Shown piece by piece: positions 7,758 through 15,338 of a DNA stretch of 64,000 nt (position 1 is its first letter; each line of letters starts with the position of its first letter). The translations under genes and the position numbers were made by a program. The stretch is from JAVWJP01 sp036638975. Its GTDB lineage: Bacteria > Bacillota > Clostridia > Oscillospirales > Ruminococcaceae. The stretch spans positions 7,151 through 71,150 of the forward strand of contig JAVWJP010000009.1 in assembly GCA_036638975.1 (NCBI GenBank). The letters run 5' to 3'. The notes under the pieces were generated by a model. The model searched no databases. It was given only the letters and a program-made list of their open reading frames with translations, and was not told the DNA's origin.

Positions 7758-9227
7758 ATGAAAAAACGAATACTCAGTTTAATTGTTGCTGTGTGCCTAA
7801 TGTTTACTATACTTCCCACTGCGGCATTTGCGGCAAGCGGCACAAAATATCCGCCGTCTGACAGCGGCAACCCATCATGGGACGTTGGTTTCCCTTATCC
7901 TAACAGTGTAACAGCCACCCTCATTGGTACAGAGCTTACAGTAACGGGCACAGGCAAAATGAAAAATTTTGACGGCGGAATACCTGCGCCATGGAGCGAG
8001 AAACTTATAGCGTCTGTTATAATAGATAACGGAGTACAAAGTATAGGCGATAAGGCATTTTTTAACTGCTATATGCTTAGCAGTGTTACTATCCCCGCTA
8101 CCGTAAGAGAAATAGGCGATAAGGCATTTGGGTTTGAATCCGGACGAGGAGAAGTACCGCGCAATATAACAATGTATTTTAATTTTGATGAAGAAAAAAG
8201 TATGTCCCACACCTCATTTTGTGGCGAAGACAATATTAAATTAGAGATATCGAACATATTAGGCAGCACACTTGATAACTGGCAGGGTGTTGGTGTCACA
8301 TTTGCAGACAGCAAAGCAGCAAGCACCCGTGTGACAGGAATTACATTGATTACCGGTGGCAAGAACACAATTAAACCTGTGTCTAAGCCTATTGTTCCAC
8401 CCACTCCAACTCCAACTCCAACTCCAACTCCAACTCCAACTCCTACTCCAACTCCAACTCCAACTCCTACTCCTACTCCCACTCCCACTCCCACTCCCAC
8501 TCCACCAACTCCACCCACTCCTACAAGCTCCGGCACAGGAGGTGGTCAAGCAAATGACGAAAAACCCGCTCTGCGCATAATAGATGCCAAAGTTGCCGGC
8601 AGCAATGATGTACGTGCGCAAATAGAAGCAGCTATTAAAAAGGCTGTGGAAAAAAAGAGTAAAACCGCATTTGTAAATGTCTTTTTTGTCGATTACGATA
8701 TCCTTGAGCCCAATGGTCTGACGACACTTAAAAAAGTAGCTGATGAGCTTGCAAAGAAAAACAATATAGCAATTGTTTTGCAGCTTACCTTCGACCAAAC
8801 ATCGGTCACTACAGTTACATCTCGCATAACCGTAAATTACGATGACCTTGCAAAGGTTCTAAAAGAAGATTTAAAACTGAAGGTTTTTACCGACCCATCA
8901 CTTTACAATACTGTTAAGGTACTAAGCGACCGCTTTAAAACCTCGTTCGGCAGCAACAATGTTATAACAACGGTTGTCTATGACGAAGCAAAGCCCATAG
9001 GTGTAAATGCAAGCACTATTATTAAGCTCAACCCTGCTGCTACAAATAAAAAAGCTTTAAAGATTTTTACCTACAATTCATCGTCCGACACTTACAACCT
9101 TATACCAAATTCTCAATATAAGTATGATACAAATGGTTATATCTATTTCACATCACAATTTGGCGGCATAACGGTAGTAGTCGACTCTAACAGCCCTGCT
9201 CCAAAGAAATCGACAGCTATCAGCTAA
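7758..9227 (+). CDS. secreted protein: LRR fragment, (Pro-Thr)17 linker, shared C-terminal domain
   Basis: A 489-residue exported protein. A signal peptide (KRILSLIVAVCLMFTILP, then AAFA/ASG) is followed by one or two BspA-type leucine-rich repeats near residues 80-125 (SIGDKAFFNCYMLSSVTIP). Next come 17 uninterrupted Pro-Thr pairs and a Gly/Ser-rich hinge, then a ~210-residue C-terminal domain. That domain ends in TNGYIYFTSQFGGITVVVD and resembles the end of the protein at 29287-32058. GGGAGGA precedes the ATG. No sortase motif or C-terminal anchor is visible, so retention at the surface is uncertain. Both ends look like cell-surface modules on a rigid linker; ligand unknown. Confidence 0.85.
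   Translation: MKKRILSLIVAVCLMFTILPTAAFAASGTKYPPSDSGNPSWDVGFPYPNSVTATLIGTELTVTGTGKMKNFDGGIPAPWSEKLIASVIIDNGVQSIGDKAFFNCYMLSSVTIPATVREIGDKAFGFESGRGEVPRNITMYFNFDEEKSMSHTSFCGEDNIKLEISNILGSTLDNWQGVGVTFADSKAASTRVTGITLITGGKNTIKPVSKPIVPPTPTPTPTPTPTPTPTPTPTPTPTPTPTPTPTPTPPTPPTPTSSGTGGGQANDEKPALRIIDAKVAGSNDVRAQIEAAIKKAVEKKSKTAFVNVFFVDYDILEPNGLTTLKKVADELAKKNNIAIVLQLTFDQTSVTTVTSRITVNYDDLAKVLKEDLKLKVFTDPSLYNTVKVLSDRFKTSFGSNNVITTVVYDEAKPIGVNASTIIKLNPAATNKKALKIFTYNSSSDTYNLIPNSQYKYDTNGYIYFTSQFGGITVVVDSNSPAPKKSTAIS
8400..8501 (+). repeat. in-frame CCNACT hexanucleotide repeat encoding (Pro-Thr)17
   Basis: Seventeen tandem 6-base units CCNACT. The third base varies in blocks: mostly CCA, then some CCT, ending in CCC. 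Because the unit is 6 bases, gain or loss of units keeps the frame and only changes linker length. Confidence 0.95.
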
Positions 9228-9252
9228 GCATCAAAAAAATTATCATATTATG

Positions 9253-9286
9253 TAGGCACACAGGTTTGCCAAAGCCTGTGTGCCTA
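9253..9286 (+). other. 12-bp hairpin downstream of the secreted protein gene
   Basis: TAGGCACACAGG pairs perfectly with CCTGTGTGCCTA around a 10-base loop. No T tract follows, so it may protect the 3' end or act with the true terminator 30 bases on. Confidence 0.5.
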
Positions 9287-9314
9287 TGCAAAGCAGTAAA
9301 AAGTTAAACGCTTT

Positions 9315-9345
9315 AGAGCCGCCAGTTGAGGACGGCTCTTTTTTT
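9315..9345 (+). terminator. intrinsic terminator
   Basis: AGAGCCG pairs with CGGCTCT around an 11-base loop and is followed by seven T. Confidence 0.75.
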
Positions 9346-9383
9346 GTAAATTCGTTCTATTTTGTTCTTAATTTGTAATTTTA

Positions 9384-9412
9384 TTGATTTTTATATTCTA
9401 ATAAGGTATACT
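9384..9412 (+). promoter_or_regulatory. promoter of the V4R-GGDEF gene pair
   Basis: TTGATT and TATACT separated by 17 bases, 65 bases upstream of the V4R start codon; a good sigma-A match. Confidence 0.6.
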
Positions 9413-9476
9413 TACTGTATTAAAGAATTATTATAAAATTATACAATATTAAATTTGGAAGGAATGGTTACATATC

Positions 9477-10025
9477 ATGTTTAAAATGTTTGACACCGAA
9501 GAAGATAACAAATTTTCGTGGGGCTCTATAGGAGATGTAAGCGAAGGAAGAAGAAACCTTGGGACAGATATGCCGGTATTTGTATACCGCTTAATGCAAT
9601 ACACCATCAGAGATGTATTATCTAAGCGATATGGAAATGACGAAGCCATTGCTGTTTTTAAAGATGCCGGAGAGCTAGCCGGAAAAGAGCTTGCAACACA
9701 GCTGCTCGATTTAACTCTGCCGCTTAACGAATTTATAGCACAATTGCAGGATACCCTAGAAAAAAGCAAAATAGGAATTTTAAGGGTAGAAAAATTCGAC
9801 CCTAAAACAGGCGCTGCCGTTTTAACGGTTGGTGAAGATTTGGACTGCTCAGGGCTTCCTATCACGGGCGAAACCGTCTGCAACTATGACGAGGGGTTTT
9901 TGGCAGGAGTATTAAAAGCATACACAAAAAACGATTATATAGTGACAGAGGTAGACTGCTGGGCGACGGGTGCACGAGTTTGCCGTTTTGAAGCATTTGT
10001 ACATGATGATAAGGCAGCTAAGTAA
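9477..10025 (+). CDS. V4R-domain sensor protein
   Basis: A 182-residue single-domain protein with the V4R (4-vinyl-reductase) fold, a small-molecule or metal-binding domain seen in XylR-type regulators. Recognisable features are MPVFVYRLMQYTIRDVL near residue 35, the acidic GEDLDCSGLPITGETVCNYD near 120, GFLAGVLKAYTKNDY near 140, and a closing C-W-A-T-G-A-R-V-C-R-F-E-A with paired cysteines typical of the domain end. It lies 54 bases before a GGDEF protein on the same strand, which suggests it is the detached input module for that cyclase. Ligand unknown. Confidence 0.8.
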   Translation: MFKMFDTEEDNKFSWGSIGDVSEGRRNLGTDMPVFVYRLMQYTIRDVLSKRYGNDEAIAVFKDAGELAGKELATQLLDLTLPLNEFIAQLQDTLEKSKIGILRVEKFDPKTGAAVLTVGEDLDCSGLPITGETVCNYDEGFLAGVLKAYTKNDYIVTEVDCWATGARVCRFEAFVHDDKAAK

Positions 10026-10079
10026 AAATGCAGCTATGCGTACAATTGCCAAGATTTTATGAAAGGGGTAACTGACTAA

Positions 10080-11303
10080 ATGAACGAACAAGATATCGAG
10101 ATTTTGCTTAGACAGATAAAAAACATAGTGCATAATAAGCTACCTCTCTCCGAAGATGAACAGCCAAAGGTTTCATCAAAGGAATTGGTAGATTTGCAAA
10201 ATGCAATCTCTTATCTTGCCTATTGTTCCGCCGAATCAAACGATTTTCTTAAAAACTTGTCAATTGGCAACATAAATATAAAAGCCCCCGACAGGCATAA
10301 TCTTATGGCATCAAATTTAAAAGAGCTACAGTCCAGTCTAAGGCATTTGGCGTGGCAGGCAAACCAGGTTGCCAACGGCGATTATAAGCAAAAGGTTAGC
10401 TTTTTAGGCGAATTTTCTAATTCATTCAACCAAATGGTTGCACAGCTTGAAGAGAGAGAAAACAAGCTTAAATCCAAGACTGATGCCCTTACTAAATCTA
10501 TGAACCTGCTTGTTGCCATAATGGACGGTATGCGCGATTGGGTCGTTGTTACCGAGAGCAAAACGGGCAAAGTGCTTTATATTAACCTTTCTGCCAAAGA
10601 GCACTTTTACAACCCGCAGGAGGACGAGCTTATTTGCTTAGGCAAAAGCTGCAACCTGCTTGAACATATTCGCGCATATTCATCTTCAGATGACAGTGAT
10701 GAGTTTATGTTTTCGTGTAATATCAGCGGGAGAGATTTGTACGCCAGAACTTTTTCGGTGCAGTGGAACGACAAAATGGCATATGTACATTTTATTTCAG
10801 ATGTCACTAACGAAAGGGTTCAAAAGGAGCAGCTGGAGAGCCTTGCCTTTAAAGATGAATTGACAGGGCTTTTTAACAGGCGCTACGGAATGCAAATGCT
10901 GGATAATTTGGTATCGGGTAAAAAGGAGTTTACCGTGTGCATGGTCGATTTAGACGGCCTAAAGTATGTGAACGACAGCAAGGGGCATCTTGTCGGTGAT
11001 GACTACATAATAACAGTAGCAAATGCAATGCTTGAGATACAAGACGAGGACAGTGTAACTTGCAGAGTTGGCGGCGACGAATTTATCATCATTTTTCCAA
11101 ACTATATCGAAGCCAATGCGCGAGAAAAAGTAAATCTCCTAAACGAAAAAATATCTTTAATACAAAAAGACTATACATTATCAATAAGCTGCGGCATTTT
11201 TTATGTTTCAAGCAATATGAGCTTGCTGCCGGAAACTATTTTAGAACGAGCAGACGAAAAAATGTACCTTGTTAAAAAAGCAAAAAAGGCTTGCCGAGAA
11301 TAA
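10080..11303 (+). CDS. diguanylate cyclase (HAMP-like, PAS, GGDEF)
   Basis: A 407-residue cytosolic protein that would make the second messenger c-di-GMP from two GTP. After a helical N-terminus there is a HAMP-like stretch near 95-125 (QVANGDYKQKVSFLGEFSNS), a coiled region, a PAS-like domain near 145-245, and a GGDEF domain near 255-400. That domain has KDELTGLFNRRYG at its start and an intact active-site CRVGGDEFIIIF near 333. No membrane segment is seen. GAAAGGGG precedes the ATG. The adjacent V4R protein probably supplies the signal. No RxxD inhibitory site is obvious. Confidence 0.9.
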   Translation: MNEQDIEILLRQIKNIVHNKLPLSEDEQPKVSSKELVDLQNAISYLAYCSAESNDFLKNLSIGNINIKAPDRHNLMASNLKELQSSLRHLAWQANQVANGDYKQKVSFLGEFSNSFNQMVAQLEERENKLKSKTDALTKSMNLLVAIMDGMRDWVVVTESKTGKVLYINLSAKEHFYNPQEDELICLGKSCNLLEHIRAYSSSDDSDEFMFSCNISGRDLYARTFSVQWNDKMAYVHFISDVTNERVQKEQLESLAFKDELTGLFNRRYGMQMLDNLVSGKKEFTVCMVDLDGLKYVNDSKGHLVGDDYIITVANAMLEIQDEDSVTCRVGGDEFIIIFPNYIEANAREKVNLLNEKISLIQKDYTLSISCGIFYVSSNMSLLPETILERADEKMYLVKKAKKACRE

Positions 11304-11425
11304 CCACGGCATTTGCAATATGCCATTAAAATTAATTTTATATAACGACACAAAAAATCACTTAAATACTCCCCCTTACATATAATGAAATGTAATTCAA
11401 TTTTTCTATATGGAGGGAGCAAAAA

Positions 11426-12523
11426 ATGTTTCAAATTTGCGGTACTATTCCCCTTTTCACAGAAAACAACTTTAGCTATCAAGGAATAGCCTTTGATGGC
11501 TGCTGCTATTATTTAACGGCAAAAAATCGTAAAAAAATATCCAAGCTGGATAAATGTCTTAAATTAGTAGAGGATATACCGGTGGGCAGAGTTTATTCGT
11601 CAATTTGCTATGACAGCACCGAAAAATGCTTTTGGGCAACGTCGTGTACACGCTGCCACGGAATTTATAAGCTAAACGAAGACCTAAAGGAAGTAAGCCT
11701 GCTTAGACCGGAGCCTTTTTGCGGGGTTTTTTCATGCGTTGCATATTGCTGCAAAAGCAACTCTCTGCTTGTTTCAATGGGCGATAAAATAATACATATA
11801 AATAAGCTTCACCCGGAAAATGCAGATGAAATTAAGCATTGCCCGGGTGCGTTTATAACAGGTGTCACCTGCATATCTCCCTGTTATATTTATTATTTTA
11901 TAAAAGACGAACAGCAAGTGCGTGTTATATCTGAGGACGGTGCTATTATTGAAGAATTTACACCTCCCGAGGGCGATATTATACGGCAGATGCTTTATTG
12001 CGGACGCGACCTTGAATACGATTATTTTAAAGCACTCACATTAAAACAAGGCTGTTACCCATACCTTTTAGAGCTGCGCCTGCCGCGCCATATTATGGGC
12101 AATATTTTGCCGTGCAACAAAATATGCTGCGGCTGCCATGGCGATTGCACAGCACCCTGTGACGAATGCGAGTGCTGTCCACCGCGCCCGCCATACAACG
12201 GCTGCAACGACATTTTAGAATCTATCGCCCTTGTAGAAGCAGCTATAGCGCACATTTTAAATGCCGAGGGCGAGAAAATACAAAAAGCTGTTGCTATTGC
12301 AAGCTGCACCGCCGAGCTTTTAGCGGTAAACGAAGAAGTAAACCGCACCATAATTTATGTAACACAGCTTGAACAAGTGCTGTACTCAAAGCTTGAAGCG
12401 GCACAAAAATGCTACTGTCCCATTGTGCCTCCATGTAATGACTGTACTGAAAACGAATGTGGTATTGATTGCGAAATGGAGTGCGAAGCAGACAGCGAAA
12501 TCAACTGTGAAAAAACAAAATAA
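11426..12523 (+). CDS. Cys-rich protein with beta-propeller-like repeats and HILNAEGEKIQ helical domain
   Basis: A 365-residue protein with no signal peptide and about 38 cysteines. Residues 1-225 contain repeated strands of the type G-R-V-Y-S-S-I-C-Y-D and F-S-C-V-A-Y-C-C, resembling a propeller or NHL-like fold. Then follow a Cys cluster (CCGCHGDCTAPCDECECC) and a helical domain near 255-325 (ALVEAAIAHILNAEGEKIQK, then AVNEEVNRTIIYVTQLEQVL). An acidic Cys-rich tail closes it. The helical domain also forms the whole convergent neighbour at 12698-12970. Such domains occur in Clostridia on collagen-like and spore-surface proteins, so a spore coat or exosporium role is possible but unproven. 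TGGAGGGAG precedes the ATG. Confidence 0.7.
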   Translation: MFQICGTIPLFTENNFSYQGIAFDGCCYYLTAKNRKKISKLDKCLKLVEDIPVGRVYSSICYDSTEKCFWATSCTRCHGIYKLNEDLKEVSLLRPEPFCGVFSCVAYCCKSNSLLVSMGDKIIHINKLHPENADEIKHCPGAFITGVTCISPCYIYYFIKDEQQVRVISEDGAIIEEFTPPEGDIIRQMLYCGRDLEYDYFKALTLKQGCYPYLLELRLPRHIMGNILPCNKICCGCHGDCTAPCDECECCPPRPPYNGCNDILESIALVEAAIAHILNAEGEKIQKAVAIASCTAELLAVNEEVNRTIIYVTQLEQVLYSKLEAAQKCYCPIVPPCNDCTENECGIDCEMECEADSEINCEKTK

Positions 12524-12534
12524 AACAAAAAATC

Positions 12535-12571
12535 AAAAGCTGCCGCGCTTAACCTAGCTGCGGCAGCTTTT
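12535..12571 (+). terminator. bidirectional terminator (first)
   Basis: AAAAGCTGCCGC pairs perfectly with GCGGCAGCTTTT around a 13-base loop, directly after the Cys-rich gene. Confidence 0.8.
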
Positions 12572-12602
12572 GCATTAAAGCATATATTTAAAACTTAGCG
12601 GT

Positions 12603-12646
12603 AAAAAGCTCAAGGATAACTGAAGCTGTTATCCTTGAGCTTTTTT
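12603..12646 (-). terminator. bidirectional terminator (second), 18-bp stem
   Basis: AAAAAGCTCAAGGATAAC pairs perfectly with GTTATCCTTGAGCTTTTT around 7 bases. It sits between the convergent genes and works on either strand; most likely it ends the minus-strand small gene. Confidence 0.85.
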
Positions 12647-12697
12647 GTGTACTTTATTGCATATTATTTTTGATATTGGAAAGTTGCAGCGGATATG

Positions 12698-12970
12698 TTA
12701 AGCGCTTATTTTAGCCGCAAACAAATCCAGCTTGCTCTGAAGTATCATCTCTAAGCGTGTAATGGCGTTTATTGTGTTTTGCACAGACTGGTTTACAGCC
12801 AAAAGCTCTGCCGCCGTAACGCCTGACATAGCCACAAAAGCCTGAATTTTTTCACCCTCGGCATTTAAAATATGAGAAAGACCTGTTTCCTCAAGTGCCA
12901 CTGATTCGATTAAATCTGCTATAGCTTGTGCTGTGGTTACTGTGCCTGGGGTAATTACCGGCATTGACAT
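12698..12970 (-). CDS. small helical protein of the HILNAEGEKIQ family
   Basis: A 90-residue protein consisting of a short N-terminus (MSMPVITPGTVTTAQAIADL) and the same helical domain found at residues ~255-325 of the neighbouring Cys-rich protein: IESVALEETGLSHILNAEGE, then AAELLAVNQSVQNTINAITR. No cysteines and no signal peptide. AAAGGA lies 9 bases from the chosen ATG but abuts an ATG three codons upstream, which rules that one out. The shared domain and convergent layout suggest the two proteins act together, perhaps by helical co-assembly; function unknown. Confidence 0.72.
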   Translation of the reverse strand: MSMPVITPGTVTTAQAIADLIESVALEETGLSHILNAEGEKIQAFVAMSGVTAAELLAVNQSVQNTINAITRLEMILQSKLDLFAAKISA

Positions 12971-13087
12971 AAAAATCATTCCTTTACTGTTTTGTGAATA
13001 GCTTACGCCATTCTCTTATTATCTTATGTAATAAGGGCGGAATGTGTTCTTATAATATTAGAAGATAATCAGAGCATCTGTTAAAGA

Positions 13088-13116
13088 TTGACTTATAAAC
13101 GTTAGAGTGATAGAAT
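13088..13116 (+). promoter_or_regulatory. promoter of the mgtE leader
   Basis: TTGACT and TAGAAT with a 17-base spacer, giving a leader of ~210 bases before mgtE. Confidence 0.6.
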
Positions 13117-13163
13117 ATTTAGAGTAAGTAAAATATCAACACATAAAATGGAGGTGGGCTTTG

Positions 13164-13250
13164 TTGGACGACAATATAGGACGAAGTAAGAATACTGCTA
13201 AAACAGATATGACAACCGTATTATGCCCGCCGGCGTCACAGGTTTTTTAA
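13164..13250 (+). CDS. upstream leader ORF of mgtE (28 residues, TTG start)
   Basis: A 28-codon frame starting at TTG (another TTG lies just before it), with GGAGGTGG at 13150-13157 as a strong ribosome binding site. The peptide begins MDDNIGRSKNTAKTDMTTVL and ends CPPASQVF, with a Pro-Pro pair eight codons from the stop. Its stop codon lies inside the loop of a hairpin (GGCGTCACA / TGTGACACC). The bases CACCTCC at 13256-13262 are fully complementary to its own ribosome binding site. These points suggest a regulatory leader peptide rather than a stand-alone protein. I do not recognise the peptide. Confidence 0.55.
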   Translation: MDDNIGRSKNTAKTDMTTVLCPPASQVF

Positions 13251-13277
13251 TGTGACACCTCCCGCGGGTAAGCTGTT

Positions 13278-13312
13278 GCCGTGTCTGATTCATTAGACAT
13301 GGCTATTTTTAT
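13278..13312 (+). terminator. attenuator-like hairpin before mgtE
   Basis: GCCGTGTCT pairs with AGACATGGC (one G-T) around 8 bases and is followed by TATTTTTAT, 20 bases before the mgtE start. It resembles a conditional terminator within the leader. Confidence 0.55.
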
Positions 13313-13333
13313 GCCCAAAAATAGGAGGATATT

Positions 13334-14665
13334 ATGGATAAAAAAGTACTGGTAAAGCTACTTGAAGAAAAAAAATTTAAGTCTATACACGAGGTACTGT
13401 CAATATACAATTCGGTAGATTTGGCAGCCTTGCTCTCTGAACTTGACAGCGACAATTTAGCAATTGCCTTTAGGCTTATAAAAAAAGAAAAAGCCGCCGA
13501 GGTTTTTTCTTACATGGAAAACGACATTCGTCAAGAGCTTATACGCACCTTCAGCAAGCAAGAGGTATACAGCTTGTTTGATGCCATGTTTGCCGATGAT
13601 GCAGTTGATTTTTTAAGCGATATGCCCGCTAATGTGGTAACACAGCTTTTAGAAAGCATAGACAAAGAAAGCCGAGCCGATATAAACCACCTTTTGCAAT
13701 ACTCTGATGACAGCGCCGGAAGTATTATGACGGTAGAGTTTATAGAGCTTAACCTTAAACTTACGGTAAAAGAGGCACTAGAAAAAATACGCACCATAGG
13801 CATTGACAGCGAAACCGTCTACACCTGCTACGTAACACAAAAGCGCAAGCTTTTAGGCATAGTAACCGCAAAAGATTTACTAATAAGCGACGGGGATACA
13901 GCTATCAGCTCGCTGATGAACAAAAGCTTTATTTCTGTCAGGACCAACGATGACAGAGAATATGCGGCAAATATGTTTCGTAAATACGGTCTTATCGCCA
14001 TACCTGTTGTAGATTCCGAGGGCTGCATTGTCGGCATAATTACCTTTGACGATGCCATGGACGTTCTAACAGAGGAAACCACCGAGGATATCCACAAAAT
14101 GGCAGCTATCGCCGCAAGTGACGAGGCTTACCTTAAAACCTCTGTGCTAAAACACGCAAAAAACCGCATTGTATGGCTTTTGGTGCTAATGTTTTCGGCA
14201 ACACTTACAGGTGCAATAATTTCTCGCTATCAAGACGCATTTACTCTGATGCCTATTTTAGTGTCGTTTATACCCATGCTTATGGATACCGGCGGAAACT
14301 GCGGCTCCCAAAGCTCCACGCTTATAATACGCGGGCTTGCCGTGGACGAGCTGCATTTTTCTGACACTTTAAGAATATTGTGGAAAGAATTTAGAGTGTC
14401 AATAGTTGTAAGCATAGTCCTCGCTATAGCAAACGGTTTAAGAATCATGCTTATTTACAAAGACCCAAGGCTGGCGCTCGTAATATCTCTTTCGCTTATT
14501 GCAACTATTGTTGCCGCAAAGCTTGTAGGCTGTATGCTGCCCATTTTGGCTAAAAAATGCCATGTAGACCCCGCCATTATGGCGTCCCCGCTTATAACCA
14601 CAATAGTTGACACATTTTCAATTATAATTTACTTTAATATTGCCACTATGGTCTTTAAGCTGTAG
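13334..14665 (+). CDS. mgtE: magnesium transporter MgtE
   Basis: A 443-residue Mg2+ channel of the MgtE family acting in the plasma membrane. In order: the superhelical N domain (residues 1-125, with DDAVDFLSDMPANVV), two CBS domains (about 130-255) that sense cytosolic Mg2+, a connecting helix, and five membrane helices from residue ~280. The pore signature PMLMDTGGNCGSQSS is near 315 and DPAIMASPLITTIVDTFS near 415. AGGAGG precedes the ATG. The long leader with its upstream ORF and hairpins suggests regulation of expression before the coding region, plausibly by Mg2+. Confidence 0.96.
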   Translation: MDKKVLVKLLEEKKFKSIHEVLSIYNSVDLAALLSELDSDNLAIAFRLIKKEKAAEVFSYMENDIRQELIRTFSKQEVYSLFDAMFADDAVDFLSDMPANVVTQLLESIDKESRADINHLLQYSDDSAGSIMTVEFIELNLKLTVKEALEKIRTIGIDSETVYTCYVTQKRKLLGIVTAKDLLISDGDTAISSLMNKSFISVRTNDDREYAANMFRKYGLIAIPVVDSEGCIVGIITFDDAMDVLTEETTEDIHKMAAIAASDEAYLKTSVLKHAKNRIVWLLVLMFSATLTGAIISRYQDAFTLMPILVSFIPMLMDTGGNCGSQSSTLIIRGLAVDELHFSDTLRILWKEFRVSIVVSIVLAIANGLRIMLIYKDPRLALVISLSLIATIVAAKLVGCMLPILAKKCHVDPAIMASPLITTIVDTFSIIIYFNIATMVFKL

Positions 14666-14741
14666 CATAATAATAAATAAGCCTTTTCGCGCGCTATTTT
14701 TTAATATTTTGCAGCGCATTTTCTTCTATAACCGTGCCCCA

Positions 14742-15326
14742 TTAAAAATATTTATTAAGTATTTTACACACCGTGCCCTGCTCAAGCTCGCCCAAAGGCA
14801 CAAAGGGCAGCGGCGGTGTGCTAAGCGGCAAAAGCTGTTTTTCATAGCAAGTGGTGTTAAGCCACTGCCCGCGCTTAAAGCCGACATTTTTTGTAACCCC
14901 AACTTGCTCGAAGCCCTGTGCAAGATGAAAGCTTTGGCTGCTCGCGTTTTCGCCGCTTACACAGGCGTAAACCATGTAAACCCCCTGCTTTTGCAGCAGC
15001 TCAAACAGTGCCGCATAAAGCGCCTTGCCTATACCCCTGTGCTGTGCCTGCGGAGCAAGATAAACAGAGGTTTCTACGCTCCATGCGTATGCCGCCCTCG
15101 CCCTGTAGCGCAGCGCGTATGCGTAGCCCACAGGCACAGCATCAAGCTCGCACACAAGGTATGGGTATTTTGCAGTCACCTCGCTAATACGCTTTGAAAA
15201 CTCATCTGTGCTTGGCACTTCGTACTCGAAGCTTATGTTTGTGTGCTCTACATACGGCGCATATATTTTTAAAAGCGAGCGTGCGTCCTCTGGGCTTGCC
15301 ATTCGTAATCTCATATCATTCACCAC
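14742..15326 (-). CDS. GNAT N-acetyltransferase (phosphinothricin/methionine-sulfone acetyltransferase-like)
   Basis: A 194-residue GNAT enzyme that would acetylate a small amine with acetyl-CoA. The N-terminus LRMASPEDARSLLKIYAPYV, the stretch TNISFEYEVPS, the acetyl-CoA loop QHRGIGKALYAALFE near 100 and HLAQGFEQVGVTKNVGFKRG near 140 are typical of the Pat/Bar/YwnH branch. The last ~30 residues beyond the fold (Pro-rich, TPPLPFVPLG) are unusual. Start is taken as GTG after AGAGGGTG; an ATG four codons later is equally possible. It is convergent with mgtE and followed upstream by an AraC-type regulator on the same strand. Confidence 0.82.
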   Translation of the reverse strand: MVNDMRLRMASPEDARSLLKIYAPYVEHTNISFEYEVPSTDEFSKRISEVTAKYPYLVCELDAVPVGYAYALRYRARAAYAWSVETSVYLAPQAQHRGIGKALYAALFELLQKQGVYMVYACVSGENASSQSFHLAQGFEQVGVTKNVGFKRGQWLNTTCYEKQLLPLSTPPLPFVPLGELEQGTVCKILNKYF

Positions 15327-15338
15327 TATGCACCCTCT

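Noticed and set aside
8069..8536. Antisense reading frames across the Pro-Thr repeat (Val-Gly or Ser-Trp repeats)
   Set aside because: They are shadows of a hexanucleotide repeat; the plus-strand frame has a ribosome binding site, a signal peptide and recognisable domains.
13150..13333. M-box or other known metal riboswitch before mgtE
   Set aside because: The conserved M-box blocks (such as GCUGCUGCCC and GCCAAUGGGUC) are not visible by eye; the leader reads instead as an upstream ORF plus attenuator. A covariance-model search was not possible.
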